Shown here: positions 1-6,232 of the stretch, piece after piece
How the letters are laid out: the number at the start of each line of letters is the position of its first letter
Numbering within the stretch: position 1 is the first letter of the stretch
Assembly: GCA_003558415.1 (NCBI GenBank)
Contig: PWLT01000336.1
Span: forward strand, 1 to 6,805
Direction of reading: 5' to 3'
Length of the DNA: 6,805 nucleotides
Origin: Hyphomicrobiales bacterium
Lineage (GTDB): Bacteria > Pseudomonadota > Alphaproteobacteria > Rhodobacterales > Rhodobacteraceae
Notes under the pieces: model-generated
The model's input: the letters and a program-made list of their open reading frames with translations, nothing else
Database searches by the model: none
Told to the model about the DNA's origin: nothing
Made by a program: the position numbers and the translations under genes

Positions 1-50
1 CCGCGCAATTGCTTTTCCGCCGCTTCGCCGGCGAGGTTGTGGGAAGCTGA
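1..50 (+). CDS. C-terminal tail of an upstream gene (partial), possibly a D-Ala-D-Ala carboxypeptidase
   Basis: Reading from base 3, fifteen sense codons end at TGA 48-50 and give the peptide AQLLFRRFAGEVVGS. The stop lies two bases before the tmk ATG, the tight spacing seen in the rest of this operon, and this is the main reason to treat it as a real gene end. The tail contains no domain or motif, so its product cannot be read from the sequence. In many Rhodobacterales a penicillin-binding D-alanyl-D-alanine carboxypeptidase (dacC/dacF type) precedes tmk. That identity is suggested only by recalled gene order. Confidence 0.4.
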   Translation, partial: AQLLFRRFAGEVVGS

Positions 51-52
51 GC

Positions 53-712
53 ATGTCGCCGGCGCAGGCCAATCCTGCCCGCGCACGGGGCCGATTCATC
101 ACCTTCGAGGGCATCGACGGCGCCGGGAAGTCCACCCAGGCGCGGCGGCTGGCCGAGGCACTGCGCGCGCGCGGGGCGACAGTGCGCCTGACGCGCGAGC
201 CCGGCGGCTCGCCGGGCGCCGAGGAGATCCGCCGCCTGCTGGTCGAGGGGCCGGCCGAGCGCTGGTCGGGCGAGACCGAGGTGCTGCTCTTCACCGCCGC
301 GCGGCGCGATCATCTGGAGCGGACGATCCGCCCGGCACTGGCGGCAGGCGAGGTGGTGATCTCCGACCGATTTGCGGATTCGACCCGCGTCTATCAGGGC
401 GCGGCCCGCGGTGAGTTGCGCAAGCTGGTCGACCGGCTGCATTCCGATCTGATCGGGCTGGAGCCGGATCTGACCTTCATTCTCGACATGGACGCGGCAC
501 CGGCGCTGGCGCGCGGGCTGGCGCGGCGCTCGGGCGAGGACCGCTTCGAGGATCTGGGCGCGGGGTTTCAGGACCGGCTGCGGGCCGGGTTCCGGGATCT
601 GGCGCGGGAATTCCCCGACCGGTGCCGGCTGATCGACGCGGGCCGCGACGTGGACGTGATTGCCGGGGAGATCGCGGAAATCGCGCTTATGGACAAGGCG
701 CGCACCATATGA
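53..712 (+). CDS. tmk: Thymidylate (dTMP) kinase
   Basis: Phosphorylates dTMP to dTDP with ATP in the cytoplasm, the step where the de novo and salvage routes to dTTP meet. The protein is 219 residues, normal for bacterial Tmk. Visible motifs in order are the P-loop FEGIDGAGKST (18-28), TREPGGSPGAEEIRRLL (48-64, which includes the dTMP-contacting segment), the DRF motif with D105-R106-F107, YQG (114-116), and a short Arg-rich LID, RRSGEDRFED (158-167). Arginine in the LID with none in the P-loop resembles the E. coli-type enzyme. The ATG at 53 has a GGGAAG ribosome-binding sequence at 41-46. The roughly 15 residues before the first strand (RFITFEG) are a mild N-terminal extension. The stop overlaps the holB start as ATGA, implying coupled translation. 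Identity is secure from the motifs. Confidence 0.97.
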   Translation: MSPAQANPARARGRFITFEGIDGAGKSTQARRLAEALRARGATVRLTREPGGSPGAEEIRRLLVEGPAERWSGETEVLLFTAARRDHLERTIRPALAAGEVVISDRFADSTRVYQGAARGELRKLVDRLHSDLIGLEPDLTFILDMDAAPALARGLARRSGEDRFEDLGAGFQDRLRAGFRDLAREFPDRCRLIDAGRDVDVIAGEIAEIALMDKARTI

Positions 713-1854
713 GCGAGGAGGCCCCTCCCGAGCCCGACCGGGTCGAGGGCGCTCCGCACCCGCGCGAGACGCTCGAACTGATCGGCCATGCGGAGGCCGA
801 GGCCGCCTTACTGGAGGCCTACACCTCCGGGCGGCTGCATCATGGCTGGCTGATCACCGGCCCGCGCGGCGTGGGTAAGGCAACGCTGGCCTGGCGCATG
901 GCACGCTTTCTGCTCGCGCAGCCCGAATCAACGGGAGGCGCGGACGGGCTTTTCACGGATGCACCGCCCGCGCCCGAGAGCCTCGCCGTTCCCGCCGACC
1001 ATCCGGTCACGCGGCGCCTGGCCGCGCTGTCGGAGAGCCGGCTTTTCCTGCTGCGCCGCGTCATCGACGAGGAGCGCAAGCCGCCGCGCCTCAAGACCGT
1101 CATCACCGTGGACGAGGCCCGCCGGCTCAAGGGGTTCTTTTCCATGACGGCAGCCGATGGCGGGCGCCGCGTGGTGATCGTCGATGCCGCTGACGAGCTG
1201 AACCCCAACGCGGCCAACGCGCTGCTCAAGCTGCTGGAGGAGCCCCCCGAGGGCGCGACGCTGCTGCTGGTGTGTCATCAGCCCTCGCGCTTGCTGCCCA
1301 CGATCCGCTCGCGCTGCCGCGAGCTGCGTCTGGGCACGCTCGACGGGCAAGCCATGGCCGCCGCCATGACCGCCGCGGGTGTGGAGGCCGGGCCGCACGC
1401 CCCGGCCCTTGCGGAGCTCTCCAGCGGCTCGGTGGGCGAGGCGATCCGGCTGGCCAATCTGGGCGGGCTCGAACTCTATGCCGAGCTTCTGGAGCTCTTC
1501 GCCACCCTGCCCCGGCTGGACCGCAACAAGGCGCTGGCGCTGGCGGAGGCGGCCGGGCGACGCGGGGCGGAAACCCGGCTCGACCTGGCGCTGCGGCTGA
1601 TCGATCTGTTCCTGGCGCGGCTGGCGCGCAGCGGCATCAGCGGCCCGCCCGCGCAGGAGGCAGGCCCCGGCGAGGCCGCGCTCATGGCGCGGCTCTCGCC
1701 CGACACCCGGGCCGCGCGCGCCTGGGCGCAGGCGCAGGAGGAACTGGGCGCGCGAGCGCGCCACGCACGGGCCGTCAACCTTGACCCTGCCGGGCTGGTG
1801 CTCGATATGGTGCTCAGGATTGAAGCCACAGCGGCCCCCTTGGCCGCCGCATGA
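709..1854 (+). CDS. holB: DNA polymerase III subunit delta' (clamp loader)
   Basis: Delta' is the stator subunit of the clamp loader that opens the beta sliding clamp onto primed DNA. The ATG at 709 overlaps the tmk stop by four bases and gives 381 residues. An in-frame ATG at 622 lies inside tmk and is less likely. A Walker A-like loop GPRGVGKAT is at 51-59. A Walker B-like strand RRVVIVDAADELN is followed by the hallmark NAANALLKLLEEPP. Next comes a sensor 1 strand, and SRC closes the AAA+ core. The C-terminal half is helical and Leu/Ala/Arg-rich, as in the collar domain. Between Walker A and Walker B, where E. coli delta' has a four-cysteine zinc module, there is no cysteine and instead a Pro/Ala/Arg-rich insert. 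HolB next to tmk is classic synteny. DnaX is unlikely because of the length and the neighbours. Confidence 0.95.
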   Translation: MSEEAPPEPDRVEGAPHPRETLELIGHAEAEAALLEAYTSGRLHHGWLITGPRGVGKATLAWRMARFLLAQPESTGGADGLFTDAPPAPESLAVPADHPVTRRLAALSESRLFLLRRVIDEERKPPRLKTVITVDEARRLKGFFSMTAADGGRRVVIVDAADELNPNAANALLKLLEEPPEGATLLLVCHQPSRLLPTIRSRCRELRLGTLDGQAMAAAMTAAGVEAGPHAPALAELSSGSVGEAIRLANLGGLELYAELLELFATLPRLDRNKALALAEAAGRRGAETRLDLALRLIDLFLARLARSGISGPPAQEAGPGEAALMARLSPDTRAARAWAQAQEELGARARHARAVNLDPAGLVLDMVLRIEATAAPLAAA

Positions 1855-1863
1855 GGCCCGTGC

Positions 1864-2670
1864 ATGACCGATCAGCCCGAGATCGTGGACAGCCATTGCC
1901 ATCTCGATTTTCCCGATTTTGAGGGGGAACTGCCCGAGATCATCGCCCGCGCCCGGGAGGCCGGGGTGACCCGCATGGTCACCATAGCCACCCGGCTGCG
2001 CAACGAACCCGCGGTGCGCGCCATCGCCGAAACCTACGCGCCGGTCTTCTATGCCGCGGGCACCCACCCGATGAGCGCGGCGGATGAGCCTCTGGCTACG
2101 GTCGAGGCGCTCACAGCGCTGGCCCGCCATCCAAAGATGGTCGGCATAGGCGAATCCGGGCTCGATTACCACTACACCGCCGAGAGCGCCGCGCGTCAGC
2201 AGGAGAGCCTGCGCATCCATATCGAGGCGGCGCGCGCAACCGGGCTGCCGCTGATCATCCATGCCCGCGACGCCGATGCGGACATGGCGCGCATCCTGTC
2301 ACAGGAACACGCCGCGGGTGCCTATGACTGCGTGATGCATTGCTATTCCTCGGGCCGGGAACTGGCCGAGACGGCGCTGGGGCTTGGCTTCTACCTGTCG
2401 ATGTCGGGCATCGCGGCATTTCCCAAATCGCAGGCGCTGCGCGACATCTTCGCCGCCGCACCCGTGGAGCGCATCCTTGTCGAGACCGACGCGCCATATC
2501 TCGCCCCGCCGCCGCGCCGGGGGCGGCGCAACGAGCCGGCCTATACCGCCCATACCGCGCGTGTGGGCGCCGAGATCTTCGGGCTCGACTATGCCGATTT
2601 CGCCCGGCAGACGAGCGCCAATTTCGACCGGCTGTTTCGCAAGGCCGCCGCCTGGGCACAGGCGGCCTGA
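1864..2670 (+). CDS. tatD: TatD-family metal-dependent hydrolase (putative deoxyribonuclease)
   Basis: A 268-residue TIM-barrel amidohydrolase-superfamily protein. Family members are cytoplasmic metal-dependent 3'-5' exonucleases linked to DNA repair and RNA turnover. This copy could be closer to YcfH than to TatD itself. The expected metal ligands are all present: H11 and H13 in the N-terminal HCH, E97 in GESGLDYHY, H133 in IIHARDAD, H159 in VMHCYSSG and D209 in VETDAPYLAPPP. The segment following D209 (RRGRRNEPAY) is the usual conserved family stretch. The ATG has a GAGG ribosome-binding sequence at 1853-1856, inside the holB stop region, with a nine-base gap between the genes. Its stop TGA shares its last base with the next ATG (TGATG). 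The holB-tatD-MBL order is common in alphaproteobacteria. The family call is firm; the exact substrate is not readable here. Confidence 0.93.
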   Translation: MTDQPEIVDSHCHLDFPDFEGELPEIIARAREAGVTRMVTIATRLRNEPAVRAIAETYAPVFYAAGTHPMSAADEPLATVEALTALARHPKMVGIGESGLDYHYTAESAARQQESLRIHIEAARATGLPLIIHARDADADMARILSQEHAAGAYDCVMHCYSSGRELAETALGLGFYLSMSGIAAFPKSQALRDIFAAAPVERILVETDAPYLAPPPRRGRRNEPAYTAHTARVGAEIFGLDYADFARQTSANFDRLFRKAAAWAQAA

Positions 2671-3467
2671 TGGCGAGCCTGACCTTCACGATCCTGGGCT
2701 GCGGCTCGTCGGGTGGGGTGCCGCGGCTCGGCAACCGATGGGGCGATTGCGACCCGTCGAACCCGCGCAACGCGCGCAGGCGCTGCTCGATGCTCATCGA
2801 GCGGCGCGACGGCGCGGGCAGCACGCGCGTGCTGATCGACACCTCGCCGGACATGCGCGCGCAACTGCTCGACGCGGGCGTGGGCGAACTCGACGCCGTG
2901 GTGTGGACCCATTCGCATGCCGATCACATGCACGGGCTCGACGATCTGCGCCAGGTGGTCTTCAATATCGGCACGCGGCTGCAGGTCTGGGCTGACGGGC
3001 CGACGCAGGAGGCGCTGTTCTCACGCTTCGGCTATGCCTTCGCGCAGCCCAAGGGCTCGCCCTATCCGCCCATCTTCGAGATGAACACCATCGACGGCGC
3101 GGTGCATGTTGACGGGGCCGGCGGGCGCATCACGCTGCAGCCGTTCATCGCCGAGCACGGGTCGATGGACGCGCTGGGCTTTCGCATCGACGATCTGGCC
3201 TATCTGCCCGACGCCGTTCACATCCCCGAGGAAAGCTGGCCGCTGCTCGAAGGGCTCGATTGCTGGGTGGTGGACGCGCTGAGGCGCAAGCCGCACCCGA
3301 CCCATGCGCATCTCGATCTGACGCTGGAATGGATCGCGCGAGCCCGGCCGCGGCGCGCGGTTCTGACCAACATGCATAACGACATGGATTACGACGCAGT
3401 GGCGCGCGACACGCCCGAGCATGTCACCCCGGCCCATGACGGGATGACGATCGCCTACGAGGTCTAG
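2670..3467 (+). CDS. MBL-fold metallohydrolase, PhnP-like
   Basis: A 265-residue metallo-beta-lactamase-fold protein. The start at 2670 overlaps the tatD stop by one base; in-frame codons further upstream lie inside tatD. Motifs include the N-terminal GCGSSGGVP (10-18), the dinuclear metal motif THSHADH (80-86, ligands H81, H83, D85, H86), H163 in AEHGS, D181 as the probable bridging Asp (YLPDAVH), H214 in THAHLDL, and a terminal TNMHNDMDY (233-241, H236). Overall the layout follows PhnP, the phosphoribosyl cyclic phosphodiesterase of the C-P lyase pathway. However, no phn genes are present and PhnP's zinc-binding cysteine cluster is not conserved (only C27 remains near that site). A phosphodiesterase role in nucleotide or RNA metabolism is plausible from the fold and the tatD neighbour, but the substrate is unknown. 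I therefore give no gene symbol. Confidence 0.88.
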   Translation: MASLTFTILGCGSSGGVPRLGNRWGDCDPSNPRNARRRCSMLIERRDGAGSTRVLIDTSPDMRAQLLDAGVGELDAVVWTHSHADHMHGLDDLRQVVFNIGTRLQVWADGPTQEALFSRFGYAFAQPKGSPYPPIFEMNTIDGAVHVDGAGGRITLQPFIAEHGSMDALGFRIDDLAYLPDAVHIPEESWPLLEGLDCWVVDALRRKPHPTHAHLDLTLEWIARARPRRAVLTNMHNDMDYDAVARDTPEHVTPAHDGMTIAYEV

Positions 3468-3471
3468 GCGC

Positions 3472-4401
3472 GTGCAGGCGCTGCTCAACGTCGTCCTCCC
3501 CGTCTTTCTCGTCATCGGCTTTGGCTATGTCGCGGTCTGGCGCGGCCTGTTCAGCGACACGGCGGTTGACGGGCTGATGCGCTTTGCAACCCATTTCGCC
3601 ATTCCCTGCCTGCTCTTCTCGGCCATCGCGACGCTCGATCTGCAGCAGAATTTCGACCTTCGGATGCTGGGCAGCTTCTATGCCGGCGCGGCGGCGGGGT
3701 TTTTCGTCGGGCTTTTCGGGGCGCGGCTCATCTTCGGCCGCGACTGGGAGGACGCGGTGGTGATCGGCTTTTGCTGCCTGTTCTCGAACACCGTCCTCAT
3801 CGGGCTGCCGCTGATCGAGCGGGCCTATGACGGGCAGGAGCTTGCCAACAGCTTCGCCATCGTGGCGCTGCATTCGCCATTCTGCTACGGGCTCGGCATC
3901 ACGGTGATGGAGATCGTGCGCAACCGCGGGCGCGGGGTGGTGGCGATGACCGGTCGGGTCGGAGCGGCGATCTTCAGCAACGCGCTGATGATCGCGATCG
4001 CGCTGGGCTTCGCGGTCAACCTCTCCGGCCTGCCAGTGCCCGCCGTGATCGATGACGCGCTGGAAATCATGGTGCGCGCGGCGCTTCCGGCGGCGCTGTT
4101 CGCGCTGGGGGGCGTGCTCTGCCGCTACCGGCCCGAGGGCGATCTGCGGCTGATCCTCTTTGTCTGCGCCGTCGCGCTGGTGTTCCACCCCGTCGTGGTA
4201 TGGATGCTGGGCAGCGCCCAGGCGCTCGATCAGGCGCAGATGCGTGCGGCGGTCGTGACCTCGGCGATGGCGCCGGGCATCAATGGCTATGTCTTCGCCA
4301 CCCTCTACGGCCGCGCCATGCGCGTCGCGGCCTCCTCGGTGCTACTGGCGACGGCCCTGTCGATCCTCACGGCCTGGGCGTGGCTGGCGGCGCTGGGATA
4401 A
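3472..4401 (+). CDS. AEC-family (auxin efflux carrier-like) permease
   Basis: An inner-membrane secondary transporter of 309 residues with about ten hydrophobic segments, near 3-23, 36-56, 66-88, 95-115, 124-146, 164-184, 196-216, 226-246, 258-278 and 286-307. The arrangement of two five-helix halves is typical of the AEC/bile-acid transporter superfamily. Supporting segments are LPVFLVIGFGYVAV in helix 1, IPCLLFSAIA in helix 2, FSNTVLIGLPL in helix 4 (the family's conserved Asn-containing stretch) and the Ala/Gly-rich TSAMAPGINGYVFA in helix 9. The start is GTG at 3472, four bases after the preceding stop, with GAGG at 3459-3462. The next in-frame ATG would delete the first helix. Family members move small carboxylates or amino-acid-like solutes, but nothing here indicates the substrate. 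It is probably cotranscribed with the hydrolase. Confidence 0.88.
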   Translation: MQALLNVVLPVFLVIGFGYVAVWRGLFSDTAVDGLMRFATHFAIPCLLFSAIATLDLQQNFDLRMLGSFYAGAAAGFFVGLFGARLIFGRDWEDAVVIGFCCLFSNTVLIGLPLIERAYDGQELANSFAIVALHSPFCYGLGITVMEIVRNRGRGVVAMTGRVGAAIFSNALMIAIALGFAVNLSGLPVPAVIDDALEIMVRAALPAALFALGGVLCRYRPEGDLRLILFVCAVALVFHPVVVWMLGSAQALDQAQMRAAVVTSAMAPGINGYVFATLYGRAMRVAASSVLLATALSILTAWAWLAALG

Positions 4402-4462
4402 GGCCACGGGCGCGTTCGCTTTCACTTGATCCGCTCGCCTTTTCCTGCTTCCCTCCCCCGCC
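4402..4462. other. Short intergenic leader before the GlxA-type regulator
   Basis: Sixty-one bases separate the permease stop from the regulator ATG. An in-frame TGA at 4427-4429 limits how far the regulator can extend upstream. From about 4431 to 4461 the plus strand is almost entirely pyrimidine, with no purine-rich Shine-Dalgarno sequence. I found no convincing -35/-10 pair; TTGATC at 4426-4431 has no matching -10 at 16-18 bases. No terminator hairpin with a T-tract follows the permease, so read-through from the operon remains possible. Confidence 0.5.
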
Positions 4463-5491
4463 ATGAAGTCGCCGCGAGTTCTCCCGATGCAGCAGCATTC
4501 CCGCAGATCCCGAACGGGTGGCGAAACCCCGGAGCCGCAGCGCTTTGTCTTTCTGCTGCTCGACCGTTTCTCGATGCTGTGTTTTGCCGCCGCGATCGAG
4601 CCGCTGCGCATCGCCAACCGGCTGCTGGGCTTTCGAGCCTATACCTGGGCACTGGCCGGCGAGGGCGGCGAGACGGCGACCTGCTCGAACGGTGCGGTGT
4701 TCGCGCTCGACATGGGGCTCGACGAGATCGACCGCGAGGATGTGCTGCTGGTCTGCGGCGGCATGGATGTGCATGAGGCCACGACTCGCGGGGTCATCAA
4801 CTGGCTGCGCAAGGTCTCGCGTCACGGCGTGACCATCGGGGGGATGTGTACGGGCAGCCACGCGGTCGCCAAGGCCGGGCTGCTCGACGGCAAGCGCGCC
4901 ACCATCCATTGGGAGAACCAGGACAGCTTCGCCGAGGAATTCGAGGGGGTGACGCTGACCAAGTCGGTCTTCGTGATCGACGGGAACCGGATGTCGACGG
5001 CAGGCGGCACCTCCTCGATCGACCTGATGCTCACCCTCATCTCCCGCGATCATGGCGAGGACATCGCCAATACCGTGGCCGACCAGCTCATCTATTCGAG
5101 CATCCGCACCGATCACGACACGCAGCGGCTGTCGATCCCCACGCGAATCGGCGTGCGCCATCCCAAGCTCAGCCAGGTCATTCAGATCATGGAGCAGAAT
5201 ATCGAGGAGCCGATCAGCCCGGCCGAACTGGCGCGCACCGTGGGCATGTCCACGCGCCAGCTCGAGCGCCTGTTCCGCCGCTATCTCAACCGCTCGCCCA
5301 AGCGCTATTACATGGAACTGCGCCTGTCCAAGGCGCGAAACCTGCTGATGCAGACCGAGATGAGCGTGATCAACGTGGCGCTGGCCTGCGGGTTCACCAG
5401 CCCGTCGCATTTCTCGAAATGCTATCGCGCGCATTACCAGACCACGCCCTATCGTGAGCGCGGCGCGCAGAGCAGCCGGGCGCGCAGCTAG
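4463..5491 (+). CDS. GlxA-family AraC-type transcriptional regulator
   Basis: A cytoplasmic DNA-binding regulator of 342 residues (334 if it starts at M9, base 4487). Residues about 27-190 form a DJ-1/PfpI class I glutamine amidotransferase-like domain. It opens with RFVFLLLDRFSM and has a nucleophile-elbow-like GGMCTGSHAVAKAG around C129, followed by GLLDGKRATIHWE and STAGGTSSIDLML. Residues about 236-333 form a two-helix-turn-helix AraC domain. HTH1 is around ISPAELARTVGMSTRQLERLF (250-270). The linker is SPKRYYMELRLSKAR. HTH2 is ALACGFTSPSHFSKCYR (306-322). The architecture matches the GbdR/CdhR/ArgR group, which controls quaternary-amine, carnitine or arginine catabolism, but no such genes are next to it and its effector is unknown. 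In this family the N-terminal domain is usually a ligand sensor, not an enzyme. Neither start has a clear ribosome-binding site. The stop codon lies in the left arm of a palindromic repeat. Confidence 0.93.
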   Translation: MKSPRVLPMQQHSRRSRTGGETPEPQRFVFLLLDRFSMLCFAAAIEPLRIANRLLGFRAYTWALAGEGGETATCSNGAVFALDMGLDEIDREDVLLVCGGMDVHEATTRGVINWLRKVSRHGVTIGGMCTGSHAVAKAGLLDGKRATIHWENQDSFAEEFEGVTLTKSVFVIDGNRMSTAGGTSSIDLMLTLISRDHGEDIANTVADQLIYSSIRTDHDTQRLSIPTRIGVRHPKLSQVIQIMEQNIEEPISPAELARTVGMSTRQLERLFRRYLNRSPKRYYMELRLSKARNLLMQTEMSVINVALACGFTSPSHFSKCYRAHYQTTPYRERGAQSSRARS

Positions 5492-5596
5492 AGCGCGTCG
5501 CGTCTGATCGGTTTCACCTCGCCCGGGCCGCCCGAGGTGGGTGCATGCCCCCTCTGGTCGGAGCTGTATGAGTCCGATTAAACGCAACACGCTATA
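5489..5596. repeat. Imperfect long palindrome, likely dispersed intergenic repeat or MITE-like element
   Basis: The left arm at 5489-5516 (beginning TAGAGCGCGTCGCGTCTGAT) and the reverse complement of the right arm at 5569-5596 (beginning TATAGCGTGTTGCGTTTAAT) match at 21 of 28 positions. Most differences are C/T or G/A transitions. About 52 GC-rich bases lie between the arms. Both ends begin with TA. The element lies between converging genes and its first three bases are the TAG stop of the regulator. The AGAGCG-TGCGTTT-ATCGG style resembles intergenic palindromic repeats I recall from alphaproteobacterial genomes, but copy number cannot be judged from one copy. Transcribed, it could fold into a long hairpin and act as a transcript end. 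Confidence 0.6.
5515..5539 (+). terminator. GC-rich hairpin 3' of the regulator gene, weak terminator candidate
   Basis: CACCTCG (5515-5521) and CGAGGTG (5533-5539) form a perfect seven-base-pair stem with an eleven-base loop, about 23 bases after the regulator stop. No T-tract follows, so an intrinsic terminator of the classic type is not supported. The hairpin shares its first two bases with the left arm of the larger palindrome, so the two folds would compete slightly. It may simply be the inner part of the repeat element. Confidence 0.3.
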
Positions 5597-5698
5597 GGGC
5601 GGGTTGCGCTCACCCGTAATCCAGCTCTGGCAAGGCCGGGGGCGCGACAGGGCCCGCGGGGATCGGTTCGAGCGCAAGGCTCTCTTGGGGGTTGCGCC
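5597..5698. other. Convergent intergenic segment with a small stem-loop past the COQ10/RatA-like gene
   Basis: This hundred-base gap between the palindrome and the minus-strand gene carries no credible gene. Two small inverted repeats are visible. CGGGT (5600-5604) pairs with ACCCG (5612-5616) across a seven-base loop. GCGCAA (5672-5677) pairs with TTGCGC (5692-5697) across a fourteen-base loop, starting two bases after the stop of the minus-strand gene. The second is placed like a transcript end for that gene, but it lacks a U-tract in the minus-strand transcript and its stem is only six pairs. Confidence 0.35.
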
Positions 5699-6163
5699 TC
5701 AGCGCTCTGCGTTCGTGGAGCCGTAAAGCTGCGCCGCGCGGCGCTCGAAGGCGCCGACGATGCGCTGCATCGCCTCATTGAACACCACCCCGATCAGGCG
5801 CTGCAACACCCTGTTGCGGAATTCGAAATCAACGAAAAAGACGACCTCGCACCCGCCCCCATCGAGGTCGCGGAACTGCCATCGCGCATGCATGTGGCGG
5901 AATGGCCCGTCGATATATTCGGTGTCGATGCGCCTCTGCTCGGGGACAAGCGTCACGCGGCTGCCGAACTTCTCGCGAAACAGCTTGAAGGAAATCACGA
6001 GATCCGCCTCCATTACCTCACCGATATCGGTCGGGCGACGCGAACGGATGCGCGCCGCCGCCGTCCAGGGCAGGAAATCGGGGTAGGATTCGACATCGGC
6101 GACCAGATCGTACATCTGCTCGGCCGTGTAGGGCAGACGGCGTTTTTCGCTATGGGTGGGCAT
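5699..6163 (-). CDS. COQ10/RatA-like SRPBCC (START-domain) protein
   Basis: A 154-residue single-domain protein of the polyketide cyclase/START superfamily. The N-terminus, [20 protein letters not shown], leads into [13 protein letters not shown] (22-34), the signature of COQ10 and RatA proteins. Also present are [19 protein letters not shown] (52-70), [15 protein letters not shown] (83-97) and [14 protein letters not shown] (111-124). The C-terminal helix is [21 protein letters not shown]. Mitochondrial COQ10 binds ubiquinone and aids respiratory electron transport; E. coli RatA was reported to inhibit 70S ribosome association. In an alphaproteobacterium a quinone-chaperone role is the better guess, and databases often label this family a type II toxin. 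The start at 6163 is preceded by GAGGGAAACGGGGACC, giving a good ribosome-binding sequence. The reading frame stays open upstream through hpt, but that extension is antisense shadow. No antitoxin gene (RatB) is adjacent in the window. Confidence 0.9.
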   Translation of the reverse strand: MPTHSEKRRLPYTAEQMYDLVADVESYPDFLPWTAAARIRSRRPTDIGEVMEADLVISFKLFREKFGSRVTLVPEQRRIDTEYIDGPFRHMHARWQFRDLDGGGCEVVFFVDFEFRNRVLQRLIGVVFNEAMQRIVGAFERRAAQLYGSTNAER

Positions 6164-6179
6164 GGTCCCCGTTTCCCTC

Positions 6180-6207
6180 GTGACACCGGCGCGACATGTC
6201 CTAGAAT
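6180..6207 (+). promoter_or_regulatory. Probable sigma70-type promoter of hpt
   Basis: GTGACA at 6180-6185 matches the -35 consensus TTGACA at five of six bases. TAGAAT at 6202-6207 matches TATAAT at five of six. The spacer is 16 bases. Transcription would start near 6214, leaving a leader of about 19 bases with the AAGGGGG ribosome-binding sequence. The eight-base palindrome GACATGTC (6193-6200) falls inside the spacer. This is a strong match for such a GC-rich sequence and is correctly placed, but it rests on pattern alone. Confidence 0.6.
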
Positions 6208-6232
6208 GCGCGCGGGAATTCAAGGGGGTGAC

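Noticed and set aside
622..708. Earlier holB start at ATG 622
   Set aside because: It would overlap tmk by about 90 bases and add an Arg/Gly-rich shadow peptide. The ATGA overlap at 709 is the typical coupled start.
928..2262. Open minus-strand frame of 444 codons opposite holB and tatD
   Set aside because: It is antisense to two confidently identified genes. Its Gly/Arg/Gln/His-rich, low-complexity composition is the usual shadow of GC-rich codon bias, and no domain is recognisable.
2340..2669. Earlier start for the PhnP-like hydrolase inside tatD
   Set aside because: The extra 110 residues would be a shadow of tatD. The MBL fold begins directly at MASLTFTILGCG from 2670.
4367..5677. Open minus-strand frame of 436 codons opposite the GlxA-type regulator
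   Set aside because: Antisense to a clear DJ-1/AraC protein. It begins at a TTG with no convincing ribosome-binding site, and its composition is that of a shadow frame.
5610..5698. Proline-rich minus-strand stretch (containing [18 protein letters not shown]) just past the COQ10/RatA-like stop in another frame
   Set aside because: It would need a frameshift to be joined to the gene, has no start of its own, and the gene already ends at the usual family length. It is most likely chance openness in GC-rich DNA.
6202..6223. Minus-strand promoter for the COQ10/RatA-like gene based on TTGAAT (reverse complement of 6218-6223)
   Set aside because: The hexamers 16-18 bases downstream (GGACAT, GACATG, ACATGT) are poor matches to TATAAT, so no promoter can be supported.
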